DNA of 64,000 bases, from NCBI GenBank assembly GCA_942490535.1, contig CALNXQ010000004.1, positions 62,001 to 126,000 on the forward strand, given 5' to 3'. Below the pieces are notes generated by a model. The model made no database searches. It was not told the origin of the DNA and saw only the letters and a program-made list of their open reading frames with translations. This DNA is from JAEINY01 sp942490535 (lineage in GTDB: Bacteria; Bacteroidota; Bacteroidia; Bacteroidales; Marinilabiliaceae). Shown here in pieces: positions 55,249-63,425 of the stretch. Each line of letters opens with the position of its first letter. The stretch's first letter is position 1. The translations under genes and the position numbers were made by a program.

Positions 55249-55277
55249 AACGCCGGATGAAATGTCCGGCGTTTTTG
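55249..55277. terminator. Terminator between pepD and the feo genes
   Basis: AACGCCGGA (55249-55257) and TCCGGCGTT (55265-55273) form a 9-bp stem with a 7-base loop and a T-run. It follows pepD and also precedes the convergent feo gene end, so it may work for both. Confidence 0.85.
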
Positions 55278-55299
55278 TGTTATCAAGTATCGTATTTCT

Positions 55300-55500
55300 C
55301 TATGCGTGATTGTTTTTTATGAGCGTTGGGAATTTTCCTTTTTCAATCTGTTTCAGTAGATCTGTTTTAGCACTGCAGGAACCACATCCTCCGCCACACA
55401 CACTTTTGTTATTTTGGGGTTTAAATATTTTCCAAAAGAATATCACCACTTGCCAAAAAGCCCATGCTACTGCTGCGTATGTTAATAATTCCTGTATCAT
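55300..55500 (-). CDS. FeoB-associated Cys-rich membrane protein
   Basis: This 66-residue protein from the ATG at 55500 has one membrane helix (LLTYAAVAWAFWQVVIFFWK) and the Cys-rich cytosolic tail VCGGGCGSCSAKTDLL. It matches the small FeoB-associated family of Bacteroidota. It may play a FeoC-like role in iron binding or FeoB assembly, but this is not proven. A longer frame to 55536 would overlap feoB and lack a helix start. It begins 4 bp after the feoB stop codon, consistent with translational coupling. Confidence 0.85.
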   Translation of the reverse strand: MIQELLTYAAVAWAFWQVVIFFWKIFKPQNNKSVCGGGCGSCSAKTDLLKQIEKGKFPTLIKNNHA

Positions 55501-55504
55501 ATTT

Positions 55505-58000
55505 TTAAATAAATAATGATCCAACCTGGTAAACAATGAATGACATTAACCATGCCAGACCGGTGGTGTAACCAATGGTGAAAAGCGCCCACTTCCATGA
55601 ACCCGATTCTTTTTTTATAGCAGCTATTACAGCTACACAAGGAAAATAAATCAGGATGAATACTAAAAAGGACAACGCAATTAGTGGGCTAAATACGCGT
55701 TGGCCGTTGGCATGCTTATCAGCCTTCAAACGTTCAATTAAATGATCCTGGCCTTCTTGCGTTTCTTCATGTGATTGATAAAGTACAGCCATCGTACTTA
55801 CTACAATCTCTTTGGCTGCAATACCCGTTACTAAGCTAACGCCCATTTTCCAGTCAAAACCTAACGGGGCAATGGCTGGCTCAATAAACTGTCCCAACTG
55901 ACCAATGTAAGTCTTTTTTTGATGCTCGCTCTTTTTCGAAAGTAACAGTGAATCGGTAATATGGTTCATTTCAACGGCTAAGCTGGACTTCAAAGGCTCG
56001 CTGGCTTGATTTATTTGATCATTGTAATTCATTTCAACCTGAGCGATGGCTGCATCATAATCTTTTGAGTATTCTACGTTTCTGGGGAAATACCCTAAAA
56101 ACCAAATGAGGATGGAGGCGACCAATATAATGCCACCCATCTTTTTTAGGTATTGTTGTCCCTTGTGCCACATGTGACGAATGGTATTCTTCATGGTGGG
56201 AATGCGGTAGGGGGGCAATTCCATTACAAAGGGCACATCATTATGTTTGAAGAGAAAACGTTTAAAAAGGCGCGCCATGATAACGGCCAATAAAATACCA
56301 CCGCCATAAAGGGAGAAAAGAACGGTTCCGGCATTTTCAGGGAAAAAGGCACCAATGATCAGGATGTACACCGGTAAGCGCGCGCTGCACGACATAAACG
56401 GATTTATGAGCATGGTCAGGATGCGATTATTGCGGTCTTCAATGGTTCGGGATGCCATGATGGCTGGTACATTACAACCAAAACCCATCACCAATGGAAT
56501 GAATGATTTTCCATGCAATCCCATTTTGTGCATGATCTTATCCATAATAAAAGCGGCTCTGGCCATATAGCCCGTATCTTCCATGAAGGAGATGCAGAAA
56601 AACAAGATCAGGATGTTGGGCAGAAAAACGATGACACCTCCTACGCCACCTATTACCCCATCAATTAACAAATCTTTAAACGGACCAGCTGTCATTGTAG
56701 ATTGTAAGATTCCGGAGAGCAGATCAACCCCTTGTTCAATCCATCCCATGGGATACTCACCCAGCTTAAAAGTAGCCTGGAACATGGCCCACATGAAAAA
56801 GATGAAAATTGGAAATCCATACAGTTTATGGGTGATGAATGCGTCTACCAGGTCGGTTTTACGAACCCTTGTTTGAGGATTTTCTTTCAAAGTTTCTTTC
56901 AGTGCACCGGCTATAAAACCATATTTGGCATCGGTAATAAGCGTTTCAGAATCCTCATTACAGAATTTCTCAACTTTGGTGACTTGCTTGGTGATCTCTT
57001 GAATGAGGGATTTGTAGGATGGATTAGAATCTAACTGGTTCAGGATTTCTTTATCCTTTTCCAGCGCCTTTATGGCCACAAAGCGGGGTGACATTTTGCT
57101 TTCCAGGTCCCGATTGGCGTCAATCAGGTTTTCAATCCGGTCAATGGCTGTTTCAAGGGTGTCGCCATAATTAATGTGAATGTGGCGAACGGTTTCATCC
57201 CGGTCTTCATATACTTCAATGAGCTTGTCGAACAGTTCTGTGACACCTCGTCCCTTGGAGCTAACAGTTGGGATGAGCGGGATCCCAATCATCTTTCCCA
57301 AAAAACCGTAATCCAGCACGTCGCCCCGACGTTGTAACTCATCAAACATATTGAGCGCCCCAACTACTTTTATATCCATATCGATAAGTTGAGTCGTCAA
57401 ATATAAATTGCGCTCCAGGTTGGAACCATCCAATACGTTTACAACAATATCAGGCGTCTCATCCAAAATGTGATTACGAACATATACTTCTTCCGGAGAG
57501 TAAGCTGAAATGCTGTAAGTGCCGGGTAAGTCGTAAATGTTGAAATGATAACCTTTGTGATTGAATACTGCTGATTTGGCATCAATGGTCACGCCACTGT
57601 AATTACCGACATGTTCACGGGCTCCACTGGCATAGTTGAACAAGGTTGTTTTTCCGCAATTTGGATTACCCACCAAGGCAATATTAATGATGTGTCGTTT
57701 TTCCCGGGCTGATTGTTTTAAAATATCATCAGTAATCGTTCCCTGAAATACCGATGGCGTCAATTGTTCGGCTTCCTCCTTCGTAATGACTTCTACCAAC
57801 TTGGCTTCACTGCGACGCAACGACACTTTGTAGTCGAGTATTTTATATTCTATAGGATCTTTAAGAGGTGCATTTTTGATGACAGTTACTTTTTTGCCTT
57901 TCACAAAACCCATTTCAATAATGCGTTTGCGGAAGGCTCCATGCCCCTTCACCTTTACAATAACTCCCTCTTGTCCGTTGGTAAGTTCAGATAACTTCAT
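55505..58000 (-). CDS. feoB: Ferrous iron transporter, FeoA-FeoB fusion
   Basis: This 831-residue protein has an N-terminal FeoA-like SH3 domain (1-75, KLSELTNGQEGVIVKVKGHG), a FeoB G domain (about 105-270, G1 GNPNCGKTTLFN, G3-type YDLPGTYSISAYSPEE), a nucleotide-exchange-like helical part and about eight C-terminal membrane helices with the Gate segments (MGFGCNVPAIMASRTI and FMSCSARLPVYILIIGAFFP). It imports Fe(II). FeoA-FeoB fusions occur in Bacteroidota. It is co-transcribed with the Cys-rich partner, and a good TATTTTTG promoter element lies upstream. Confidence 0.97.
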   Translation of the reverse strand: MKLSELTNGQEGVIVKVKGHGAFRKRIIEMGFVKGKKVTVIKNAPLKDPIEYKILDYKVSLRRSEAKLVEVITKEEAEQLTPSVFQGTITDDILKQSAREKRHIINIALVGNPNCGKTTLFNYASGAREHVGNYSGVTIDAKSAVFNHKGYHFNIYDLPGTYSISAYSPEEVYVRNHILDETPDIVVNVLDGSNLERNLYLTTQLIDMDIKVVGALNMFDELQRRGDVLDYGFLGKMIGIPLIPTVSSKGRGVTELFDKLIEVYEDRDETVRHIHINYGDTLETAIDRIENLIDANRDLESKMSPRFVAIKALEKDKEILNQLDSNPSYKSLIQEITKQVTKVEKFCNEDSETLITDAKYGFIAGALKETLKENPQTRVRKTDLVDAFITHKLYGFPIFIFFMWAMFQATFKLGEYPMGWIEQGVDLLSGILQSTMTAGPFKDLLIDGVIGGVGGVIVFLPNILILFFCISFMEDTGYMARAAFIMDKIMHKMGLHGKSFIPLVMGFGCNVPAIMASRTIEDRNNRILTMLINPFMSCSARLPVYILIIGAFFPENAGTVLFSLYGGGILLAVIMARLFKRFLFKHNDVPFVMELPPYRIPTMKNTIRHMWHKGQQYLKKMGGIILVASILIWFLGYFPRNVEYSKDYDAAIAQVEMNYNDQINQASEPLKSSLAVEMNHITDSLLLSKKSEHQKKTYIGQLGQFIEPAIAPLGFDWKMGVSLVTGIAAKEIVVSTMAVLYQSHEETQEGQDHLIERLKADKHANGQRVFSPLIALSFLVFILIYFPCVAVIAAIKKESGSWKWALFTIGYTTGLAWLMSFIVYQVGSLFI

Positions 58001-58046
58001 TAAAAAATGGCCAAATATTGAAACGTCCCCTCATAAATTACGTTTA

Positions 58047-58077
58047 CAAAAATAGCTTAGTAATTGGTCTGCTCCAA
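58047..58077 (-). promoter_or_regulatory. Probable Bacteroidota promoter of feoB
   Basis: On the minus strand TTG (58075-58077) and TATTTTTG (58047-58054) are separated by 20 bp, close to the usual TTTG-N19-TAnnTTTG layout. It lies about 47 bp upstream of the feoB start. No Fur-like operator is recognised. Confidence 0.5.
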
Positions 58078-58171
58078 TACCTAAATATGGGGATTTTATA
58101 AAAGCGAAATAAAAGGAGTGGGTTGGAGTGGATTTTTTTAATTTTAAACCGTCATAATATTAGCCAATCAT

Positions 58172-58936
58172 ATGGATGTGTCGAACGCCTATAATAAAAT
58201 ACAGCAGCTGCTAAAAAAGCATCCCGAAAACATTGCTGTTCTGGAGCATGAAATTGATATTAATCTGCAAATACAATATTTCAAAGAGAGTAAAGCGATA
58301 AAGAAAGAATTGGATAAGCAAGAGGTGTTGGAGCGTAAAGAATTGCTGTTTGGTGATGATTTAACGTTGGAAAATAAACGGGAATTGTTGTCGCAGCTTG
58401 CTTCGGTAAATAACGTTGAAGCTTATCGAAGCATAGAAGAATACCTCAAACAACCGGATGAGTCTCTCAAAGAGTGGGCTATCTTAGCCTTTCAGGAAAG
58501 TAAAATGTTGATGGAAAGTACGCTGTTGGATCAGGCACCTTTATTCATTTCAACCGGTTTAGGAGGAAAGGGCCAGAAATTAAGGTATTTTATTGTGGTT
58601 ATAACACGCGATAAGCGACCACTATCTGAGCTTCATCAAAATGTCATTAGGAGTGAATTTGAATTTGGTTTTTCTAGTCAGGGAGCTGAATTGGAAGATA
58701 TTGATTTTTACGGCTACATGGCAACCGTTACTGGAGTAGTTCCCTTAAATATAGGTCTAAAGGATTTGTTATCAGGAGTTGTGAAACAATGTAATGAGTT
58801 AGGTGATTTTTTAAGCCCATCGTTCATGGTGACCAATGTCAAAAAAATGTCTTTTGAAGAAATTGAACGCGCTATCCAGGAGTATGAAGAAAAGAAACAC
58901 AATAAAAGAATTGAAGAAAATGGAATTGAAAATTAA
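58172..58936 (+). CDS. Hypothetical protein overlapping a thiamine-binding-like gene
   Basis: This 254-residue protein has no signal peptide. The first 60 residues are charged helix (KIQQLLKKHPENIAVLEHEI), residues about 65-115 look HEAT- or TPR-like (LLSQLASVNNVEAYRSIEEY), and the rest is mixed alpha/beta (DRKRPLSELHQNVIRSEFEF). A glycine-rich loop (LFISTGLGGKGQKLRYFIVV) is the only notable motif. I cannot name a family. The next gene starts 17 bp before its stop codon, so translation of the two is probably coupled. Confidence 0.65.
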   Translation: MDVSNAYNKIQQLLKKHPENIAVLEHEIDINLQIQYFKESKAIKKELDKQEVLERKELLFGDDLTLENKRELLSQLASVNNVEAYRSIEEYLKQPDESLKEWAILAFQESKMLMESTLLDQAPLFISTGLGGKGQKLRYFIVVITRDKRPLSELHQNVIRSEFEFGFSSQGAELEDIDFYGYMATVTGVVPLNIGLKDLLSGVVKQCNELGDFLSPSFMVTNVKKMSFEEIERAIQEYEEKKHNKRIEENGIEN

Positions 58937-59231
58937 AGAGAGGCAGGTTAATATAGCAGTGCAGGTGTTACCCTTCAGTAAAGAGTATGATGTTTACCCT
59001 ATTGTTGATGAGGCTATTCGTATTATAAAAGAATCAGGCGTAAAGCACCGTGTAACTCCGTTTGAAACCGTCTTGGAAGGTCAATATGGGGAGTTAATGG
59101 AGGTTGTATCTCAAGTGCAGGAAGAGTGTTATAAATCAGGTGCGGATAGCGTGCTTTGTTTCGTAAAAATTCAATCACATCGGTCAAAAGCGGTAACTAT
59201 TGAAGATAAAACAGGAAAGTATGATAAATAA
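58920..59231 (+). CDS. Thiamine-binding-like protein (MTH1187/YkoF type)
   Basis: This 103-residue protein has the thiamine-binding/DUF77 fold: KERQVNIAVQVLPFSKEYDV, YPIVDEAIRIIKESGVKHRV and the strand TPFETVLEGQYGELMEVVSQ. I use the ATG at 58920, which overlaps the end of the preceding gene by 17 bp; a longer frame from 58836 has another composition. Proteins of this family bind thiamine or a related ligand, but many remain untested. It is cytosolic and is followed by a strong terminator. Confidence 0.8.
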   Translation: MELKIKERQVNIAVQVLPFSKEYDVYPIVDEAIRIIKESGVKHRVTPFETVLEGQYGELMEVVSQVQEECYKSGADSVLCFVKIQSHRSKAVTIEDKTGKYDK

Positions 59232-59260
59232 AAAAAAGGCTGTCATTGACAGCCTTTTTT
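59232..59260. terminator. Bidirectional terminator
   Basis: AAAAAAGGCTGTC and GACAGCCTTTTTT form a near-perfect 12-bp stem with a short loop between the convergent thiamine-binding-like and DUF3276 genes. Both strands provide a T-run. Confidence 0.85.
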
Positions 59261-59279
59261 TATTTATGCTATTTTTTAT

Positions 59280-59639
59280 TTACTCACTCAGATCTTCAAA
59301 TTCAACATTAGAATATTCTGCCACACCTACAGCTTCTTCTAATTCAGGTTCCAGTATGGTTTCGCCCTGATGCTCTTTGATGTATCCGATAATTTCTTCT
59401 AACCCATCCGCAAACTTCTCAAAATCTTCTTTGTACAAAAAGATTTTGTGTTTTTCAAAATGATATCTTCCTTCTTGGTCAAATCGTTTTTTACTCTCGG
59501 TTATGGTCAGGTAATAATCGTTTTTTCTGGTCGCCTTAACGTCAAAAAAATAGGTCCTTTTTCCCGCTCTAACTGCTTTCGAAAAGATCTCTTCTCTGTC
59601 ATTCTTTTCAAAACCTTCTTTTTTATCAAATCCTTCCAT
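59280..59639 (-). CDS. DUF3276 (PUR-alpha-like) nucleic-acid-binding protein
   Basis: This 119-residue protein from the ATG at 59639 has an acidic N-terminus (MEGFDKKEGFEKNDREEIFS) and one PUR-type repeat (VRAGKRTYFFDVKATRKNDY, LTITESKKRF, HKIFLYKEDFEKFADGLEEI). DUF3276/PUR-alpha proteins of Bacteroidota and Spirochaetes bind single-stranded DNA or RNA. The open frame runs on to an upstream ATG at 59753, but those residues are hydrophobic and unlike the family. It is monocistronic with the shared terminator. Confidence 0.85.
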   Translation of the reverse strand: MEGFDKKEGFEKNDREEIFSKAVRAGKRTYFFDVKATRKNDYYLTITESKKRFDQEGRYHFEKHKIFLYKEDFEKFADGLEEIIGYIKEHQGETILEPELEEAVGVAEYSNVEFEDLSE

Positions 59640-60061
59640 CTTCTTATTTTTGTTTAGGAAACAACTTGTTGCGCCATCAAAAATGGCAATTATTTTGAAA
59701 TATACCAATCTTTTTTTTACAAAATTTTTGTGTTTTTTAAGAAACAAGAACAAGTGTGCCTGAAATTATTATGAATGTGTCATTTGATATAAATTCAGCC
59801 ATTAAATACTTAAATGGGTGTGGAACAAGGAAAGAGAGCTAATAGTTAATCACTTCAAAGTGACATATAAATAGATTATTGCATTTTTCTATCGCTTTTG
59901 GAAATACATTTCTTATTGTTCTCAAAAATTATTGTCAGCTGTGACTAAGAGGCGAATTTTGTTTCATTGTTAATATTGCGATCTATTCTTCGCCCGATTG
60001 TTGTTGTTTAAGGCAAAAAAACGCTATTTTTGCAGGAAAATGTAAAAAAAGTTCTTTAAGG
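59640..60061. other. Divergent intergenic region upstream of nusB
   Basis: This 422-bp AT-rich stretch separates DUF3276 and nusB. It contains a good nusB promoter (60004-60032) and probably the DUF3276 promoter near 59690-59720. No RNA gene is recognised. Confidence 0.4.
60004..60032 (+). promoter_or_regulatory. Probable Bacteroidota promoter of the nusB operon
   Basis: TTG (60004-60006) and TATTTTTG (60025-60032) are 18 bp apart, matching the TTTG-N19-TAnnTTTG type. The -7 element ends 30 bp before the nusB start codon, so the predicted leader is short. Confidence 0.6.
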
Positions 60062-61006
60062 ATGTTAAGCAGAAGATTGTTAAGGGTAAAGGTCATGCAG
60101 ATTGCGTATTCGCACTATTCAAAGGGCGATACTTCCATTCAGCAAACCGAGAAAGAGTTGTACTACAGCATTGCTAAATCGCATGAACTATATCACTCCT
60201 TGTTGTTATTGTTGCTTGAGCTACAGAAGTTCGCAGACAAACGCATTGAATTCGGAAAACAAAAACGACGTCCTTCCCATGAAGATTTAAATCCCAACAT
60301 GCGTTTCGTGGAAAACGCTTTTTTGAAGCAGTTAGCCGAAAATGATGAACTCATTAGGTACGCAGAAAAAAATGGGGTGTCTTGGGTGAATACACCGGAA
60401 ATCGTAAAAGGTATTTTCAACGATATTGTAAAATCGTCTCTTTATCTGGAATATGTGGAGACTGAAGCTGGTAATTATGAGGCTGATCAGCGTTTTGTGG
60501 CCAAGCTCATGGAAAAGGTCATTGCGCCGTATGAAGGATTGTATTCTTTATTAGAAGAACAGAGTATCTTTTGGAATGATGAGTCGGAGTTTATTATCAG
60601 TATGGTTGTGAAAACCATTAAAGCTTTTGATCCGAATAAGGGTGAAGAACAATGTTTATTGCCTGAATATAAGGATGACGAAGATCGTGATTTTGTAAAG
60701 CGCTTAATACGAAAGACATTAGCGAACAAAGAGGAGTACATGAAGTTGATTCGTCAATTTACCAAAAACTGGGATTTTGACCGCATTGCAATTATGGATA
60801 TTGTATTGATGCAGATTGCTATTGCTGAGGTTGTTGAGTTTCCGAATATTCCGGTGAATGTATCCTTGAATGAGTACATCGAAATAGCGAAATACTATTC
60901 GACTAATAAGAGTGGACTTTTTATCAATGGTGTGTTGGATAAAATAGTAGAGCATTTAATACAGGAAAAAAAGATTGTTAAACCATTGAAGGCTGCCAAG
61001 AATTGA
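60062..61006 (+). CDS. nusB: Transcription antitermination factor NusB
   Basis: This 314-residue protein has an extended N-terminal half (about 1-200) and the NusB core at the C-terminus (about 215-305: LIRQFTKNWDFDRIAIMDIV, IPVNVSLNEYIEIAKYYSTN, FINGVLDKIVEHL). Classical NusB is about 140 residues; long forms are usual in Bacteroidota. It binds boxA RNA with NusE (S10) to help rRNA transcription. It begins an operon of nusB, DUF1573, yajC, ybbR-like, coaE and a DjlA-like gene. Confidence 0.95.
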   Translation: MLSRRLLRVKVMQIAYSHYSKGDTSIQQTEKELYYSIAKSHELYHSLLLLLLELQKFADKRIEFGKQKRRPSHEDLNPNMRFVENAFLKQLAENDELIRYAEKNGVSWVNTPEIVKGIFNDIVKSSLYLEYVETEAGNYEADQRFVAKLMEKVIAPYEGLYSLLEEQSIFWNDESEFIISMVVKTIKAFDPNKGEEQCLLPEYKDDEDRDFVKRLIRKTLANKEEYMKLIRQFTKNWDFDRIAIMDIVLMQIAIAEVVEFPNIPVNVSLNEYIEIAKYYSTNKSGLFINGVLDKIVEHLIQEKKIVKPLKAAKN

Positions 61007-61008
61007 TA

Positions 61009-61416
61009 ATGGTTAAACAATTAGCTCTTTTTTGCTTCTTTTCAGGGCTTCTTTTTATGGGTAGTTGTAGTTTACCTGTTAAGAATAAACCTACTCAAGG
61101 GGGGGGCGGTGTCTTGGTATTTGACAAGGAAATGCATAATTTCGGACAGGTTAGTTATGGAGATGTTTTGGGTGTTGGTTTTAAGTGTTATAATAAAGGA
61201 AGTGAACCTGTCATTATCAATGAAGTGCTTTTGGGTTGTGGATGCACTGAAGTGAATTATTCAAAAGCTCCGTTGGAACCTGGAGATAGTTTATATCTTG
61301 AAGTTATTTTTGATAGCAAGGGTTTGCAGGGTAGGCAGGTGAAGAAAGTTACAGTTTGCGCTTCGGATAGTCTGCGAACCCATGACCTTTATATCTGGGC
61401 TGATGTAATGAATTAA
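61009..61416 (+). CDS. DUF1573 lipoprotein
   Basis: This 135-residue protein starts at the ATG at 61009, 2 bp after the nusB stop codon. It has a lipoprotein signal (LALFCFFSGLLFMGSC, lipobox Cys20) and one DUF1573 Ig-like domain (EMHNFGQVSYGDVLGVGFKC, IINEVLLGCGCTEVNYSKAP, GDSLYLEVIFDSKG). The GCGCTEV motif is typical. DUF1573 proteins are periplasmic or cell-surface and common in this operon in Bacteroidota; function unknown. Confidence 0.9.
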   Translation: MVKQLALFCFFSGLLFMGSCSLPVKNKPTQGGGGVLVFDKEMHNFGQVSYGDVLGVGFKCYNKGSEPVIINEVLLGCGCTEVNYSKAPLEPGDSLYLEVIFDSKGLQGRQVKKVTVCASDSLRTHDLYIWADVMN

Positions 61417-61444
61417 ATTAGAATATAAATAAAGAGTTAATAGT

Positions 61445-61771
61445 ATGAGTTTATTAAATTTATTTCTGAGCGTGCCTCCACAGGCAGCAGAAGCTCCAAA
61501 TCCTATTATGCAGTTTGCTCCGTTTGTTTTAATTATTGTGGTGTTTTATTTTTTTATGATTCGTCCGCAAATGAAACGTCAGAAGGAATTGCGTAAATAT
61601 CGTGAAGGACTTAAAAAAGGTGATAAAGTGATTACCAATGGGGGCATTTACGGAAAAGTAGCCGAAGTAAAGGAAGAATATATTTCAGTTGAAATCGCTG
61701 AAAATGTAAAAGTTAAAATGGATAAGTCGGCTATCGTCATGGATATGTCTGATGTGGCTGCTAAGAAGTAA
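61445..61771 (+). CDS. yajC: Preprotein translocase subunit YajC
   Basis: This 108-residue protein has a membrane helix (PFVLIIVVFYFFMIRPQMKR, about 27-46) followed by the YajC domain (KKGDKVITNGGIYGKVAEVK). It is part of the SecDF-YajC complex that helps export. It lies in the nusB operon. A strong terminator with an internal promoter-like sequence follows at 61793. Confidence 0.95.
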   Translation: MSLLNLFLSVPPQAAEAPNPIMQFAPFVLIIVVFYFFMIRPQMKRQKELRKYREGLKKGDKVITNGGIYGKVAEVKEEYISVEIAENVKVKMDKSAIVMDMSDVAAKK

Positions 61772-61792
61772 GCCAAACTTATTTTTTTTTAC

Positions 61793-61831
61793 AAGGTCAT
61801 TGACTATTTTTGTGGTCAATGACCTTTTTTT
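61793..61831 (+). terminator. Terminator hairpin abutting the ybbR-like start codon
   Basis: AAGGTCATTGAC (61793-61804) and GTCAATGACCTT (61815-61826) form a 12-bp stem with a 10-base loop and are followed by a T-run that ends at 61831, just before the ATG at 61832. The loop contains TATTTTTG (61805-61812), a -7-type promoter element. Confidence 0.8.
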
Positions 61832-62851
61832 ATGGTAGATATAAACGGATTATTTAAAAAACATTATCGCCTTTCGATCGAGAAAACCAAAGAGTTGCGT
61901 AGAAATAAGAATGCACTTATGTTTCTCTTATTCATTTTTTTATCAACTTGTTTTTGGGTCATCAATGCTTTGAGTAAAGATGATTATACAGCATCTTTAA
62001 CATATCCTGTTCGTTATACAAATTCCCGTAACAATGAATTAATCAAGGGAGATTTAGATCGGGAATTAACGATTAAAGTAAGAGCAGGGGGGTTTTCAAT
62101 TTTGAGCTATCAAGTGAAGAATCGAAGTGCTTTTGAAATTGATATTTCACAAGAGCAACGAATAAAGATCGGGGATAAGCATGGAGCCATTGTGGCCACG
62201 AGAGATTATATCCGCGATTTGACCGGGTATTTGGCCAATGATATGGAATTGATTGAAATCACTCCGGATACATTATTTATTCCGCTTATTGAAAAAGTCT
62301 CAAAGAAAGTACCAGTGAATCTAAGTGCTAATTTGAAGTTTGAAAAGCAAATGCAGCTTTCTGGAAATATAGCGGTTCAGCCAGATTCAGTTGTAGTATC
62401 TGGTCCTGAGGATTTAATTGATACGCTCAGAGGTGTTTATACCAAAAGAGTTTTGTTTGAAAAACTGAAAGATACATTAGTTCGGAACATTGCAATAGAG
62501 GAACTGGATCAAGTTGAGATATCAGAAAGTCGGGTTGTGGTATCGGTTCCGGTAGAGCCTTTCACAGAAGTTTCGGTAAAAGTGCCTATAATGGCCTCTA
62601 ATCTGGCTGATTCGTTGATGCTAAAGTCGTTTCCATCTGAAGTGAAAGTTTCGTATCGCATAGGTCTAAGTAGGGCGGTTCATTCGACAGTAGATTTTTC
62701 AGCGGTTGTTGATTTTGCCGAATTATCCATGAGTAATATGCCTCCTCGCTTGAAGGTTAAGTTGAATAAGCAACCAGAGGATATTTCATTTGTGACTTAT
62801 TCTCCTGTTTTTATTGAATATTTATTAGAGAAGCAAAGTAATCCGAAATGA
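61832..62851 (+). CDS. YbbR/CdaR-like domain protein
   Basis: This 339-residue protein has a single membrane helix near residues 28-46 (ALMFLLFIFLSTCFWVINAL) and extracytoplasmic YbbR-like repeats (about 50-330). Family motifs are seen as DLDRELTIKVRAGGFSILSY and VQPDSVVVSGPEDLIDTLRG. YbbR (CdaR) proteins of Firmicutes control c-di-AMP cyclase CdaA, but in Bacteroidota they stand beside yajC and coaE and their role is unclear. coaE overlaps its end by 4 bp. Confidence 0.85.
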   Translation: MVDINGLFKKHYRLSIEKTKELRRNKNALMFLLFIFLSTCFWVINALSKDDYTASLTYPVRYTNSRNNELIKGDLDRELTIKVRAGGFSILSYQVKNRSAFEIDISQEQRIKIGDKHGAIVATRDYIRDLTGYLANDMELIEITPDTLFIPLIEKVSKKVPVNLSANLKFEKQMQLSGNIAVQPDSVVVSGPEDLIDTLRGVYTKRVLFEKLKDTLVRNIAIEELDQVEISESRVVVSVPVEPFTEVSVKVPIMASNLADSLMLKSFPSEVKVSYRIGLSRAVHSTVDFSAVVDFAELSMSNMPPRLKVKLNKQPEDISFVTYSPVFIEYLLEKQSNPK

Positions 62852-63423
62852 AAAAAGTTGGGTTAACGGGTGGTATTGGAAGTGGAAAAACAACGGTGGC
62901 TCGTGTTTTCGAAATGTTTGAGGTTCCTGTATATTATGCTGATATAAGAGCACGTGAGTTAACAAATAAGCATCCTGAAATTGTAAGGCAAGTGAAGGGG
63001 ATGTTTGGATCGTACATATATGTAAATGGTTGTTTAGATCGAAAAAAGGTTGCTGGATTCGTTTTTTCTGACGCCAAATTGCTGAGTAAACTGAATTCAA
63101 TCATTCATCCTGTGGTAAAGTCTGATTTTAATTTATGGTGTGATGAGCATCATCAATGTCCTATAGTGGTGCAGGAAGCGGCTATTTTATTCGAGAATGG
63201 AAATTATCAATTGTTTGATAAGATGGTGTTGGTTACCGCCCCGATGGAATTGCGAGTGCAGCGTGTGATGAATCGCGATCAGGTTAATCGGGAAGAAGTG
63301 TTAGTAAGGATGAAAAATCAATGGGTGGATGAAATGAAGGAGCCGTTGGCTGATTATTTGATTAAATGTGATGAAAAGAATTTGGTGATCAAACAAGTCA
63401 TAGAAATAATTAGTAATTTTTAG
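62848..63423 (+). CDS. coaE: Dephospho-CoA kinase
   Basis: This 191-residue P-loop kinase performs the last step of coenzyme A synthesis. It has Walker A LTGGIGSGKTTVARVF (residues 6-21), YYADIRARELT (substrate-binding region), the EAAILFENGNYQLFDKMVLV segment and the lid NRDQVNREEVLVRMKNQ. The start codon overlaps the ybbR-like stop codon (ATGA). It is cytosolic. Confidence 0.95.
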   Translation: MKKVGLTGGIGSGKTTVARVFEMFEVPVYYADIRARELTNKHPEIVRQVKGMFGSYIYVNGCLDRKKVAGFVFSDAKLLSKLNSIIHPVVKSDFNLWCDEHHQCPIVVQEAAILFENGNYQLFDKMVLVTAPMELRVQRVMNRDQVNREEVLVRMKNQWVDEMKEPLADYLIKCDEKNLVIKQVIEIISNF

Positions 63424-63425
63424 CG

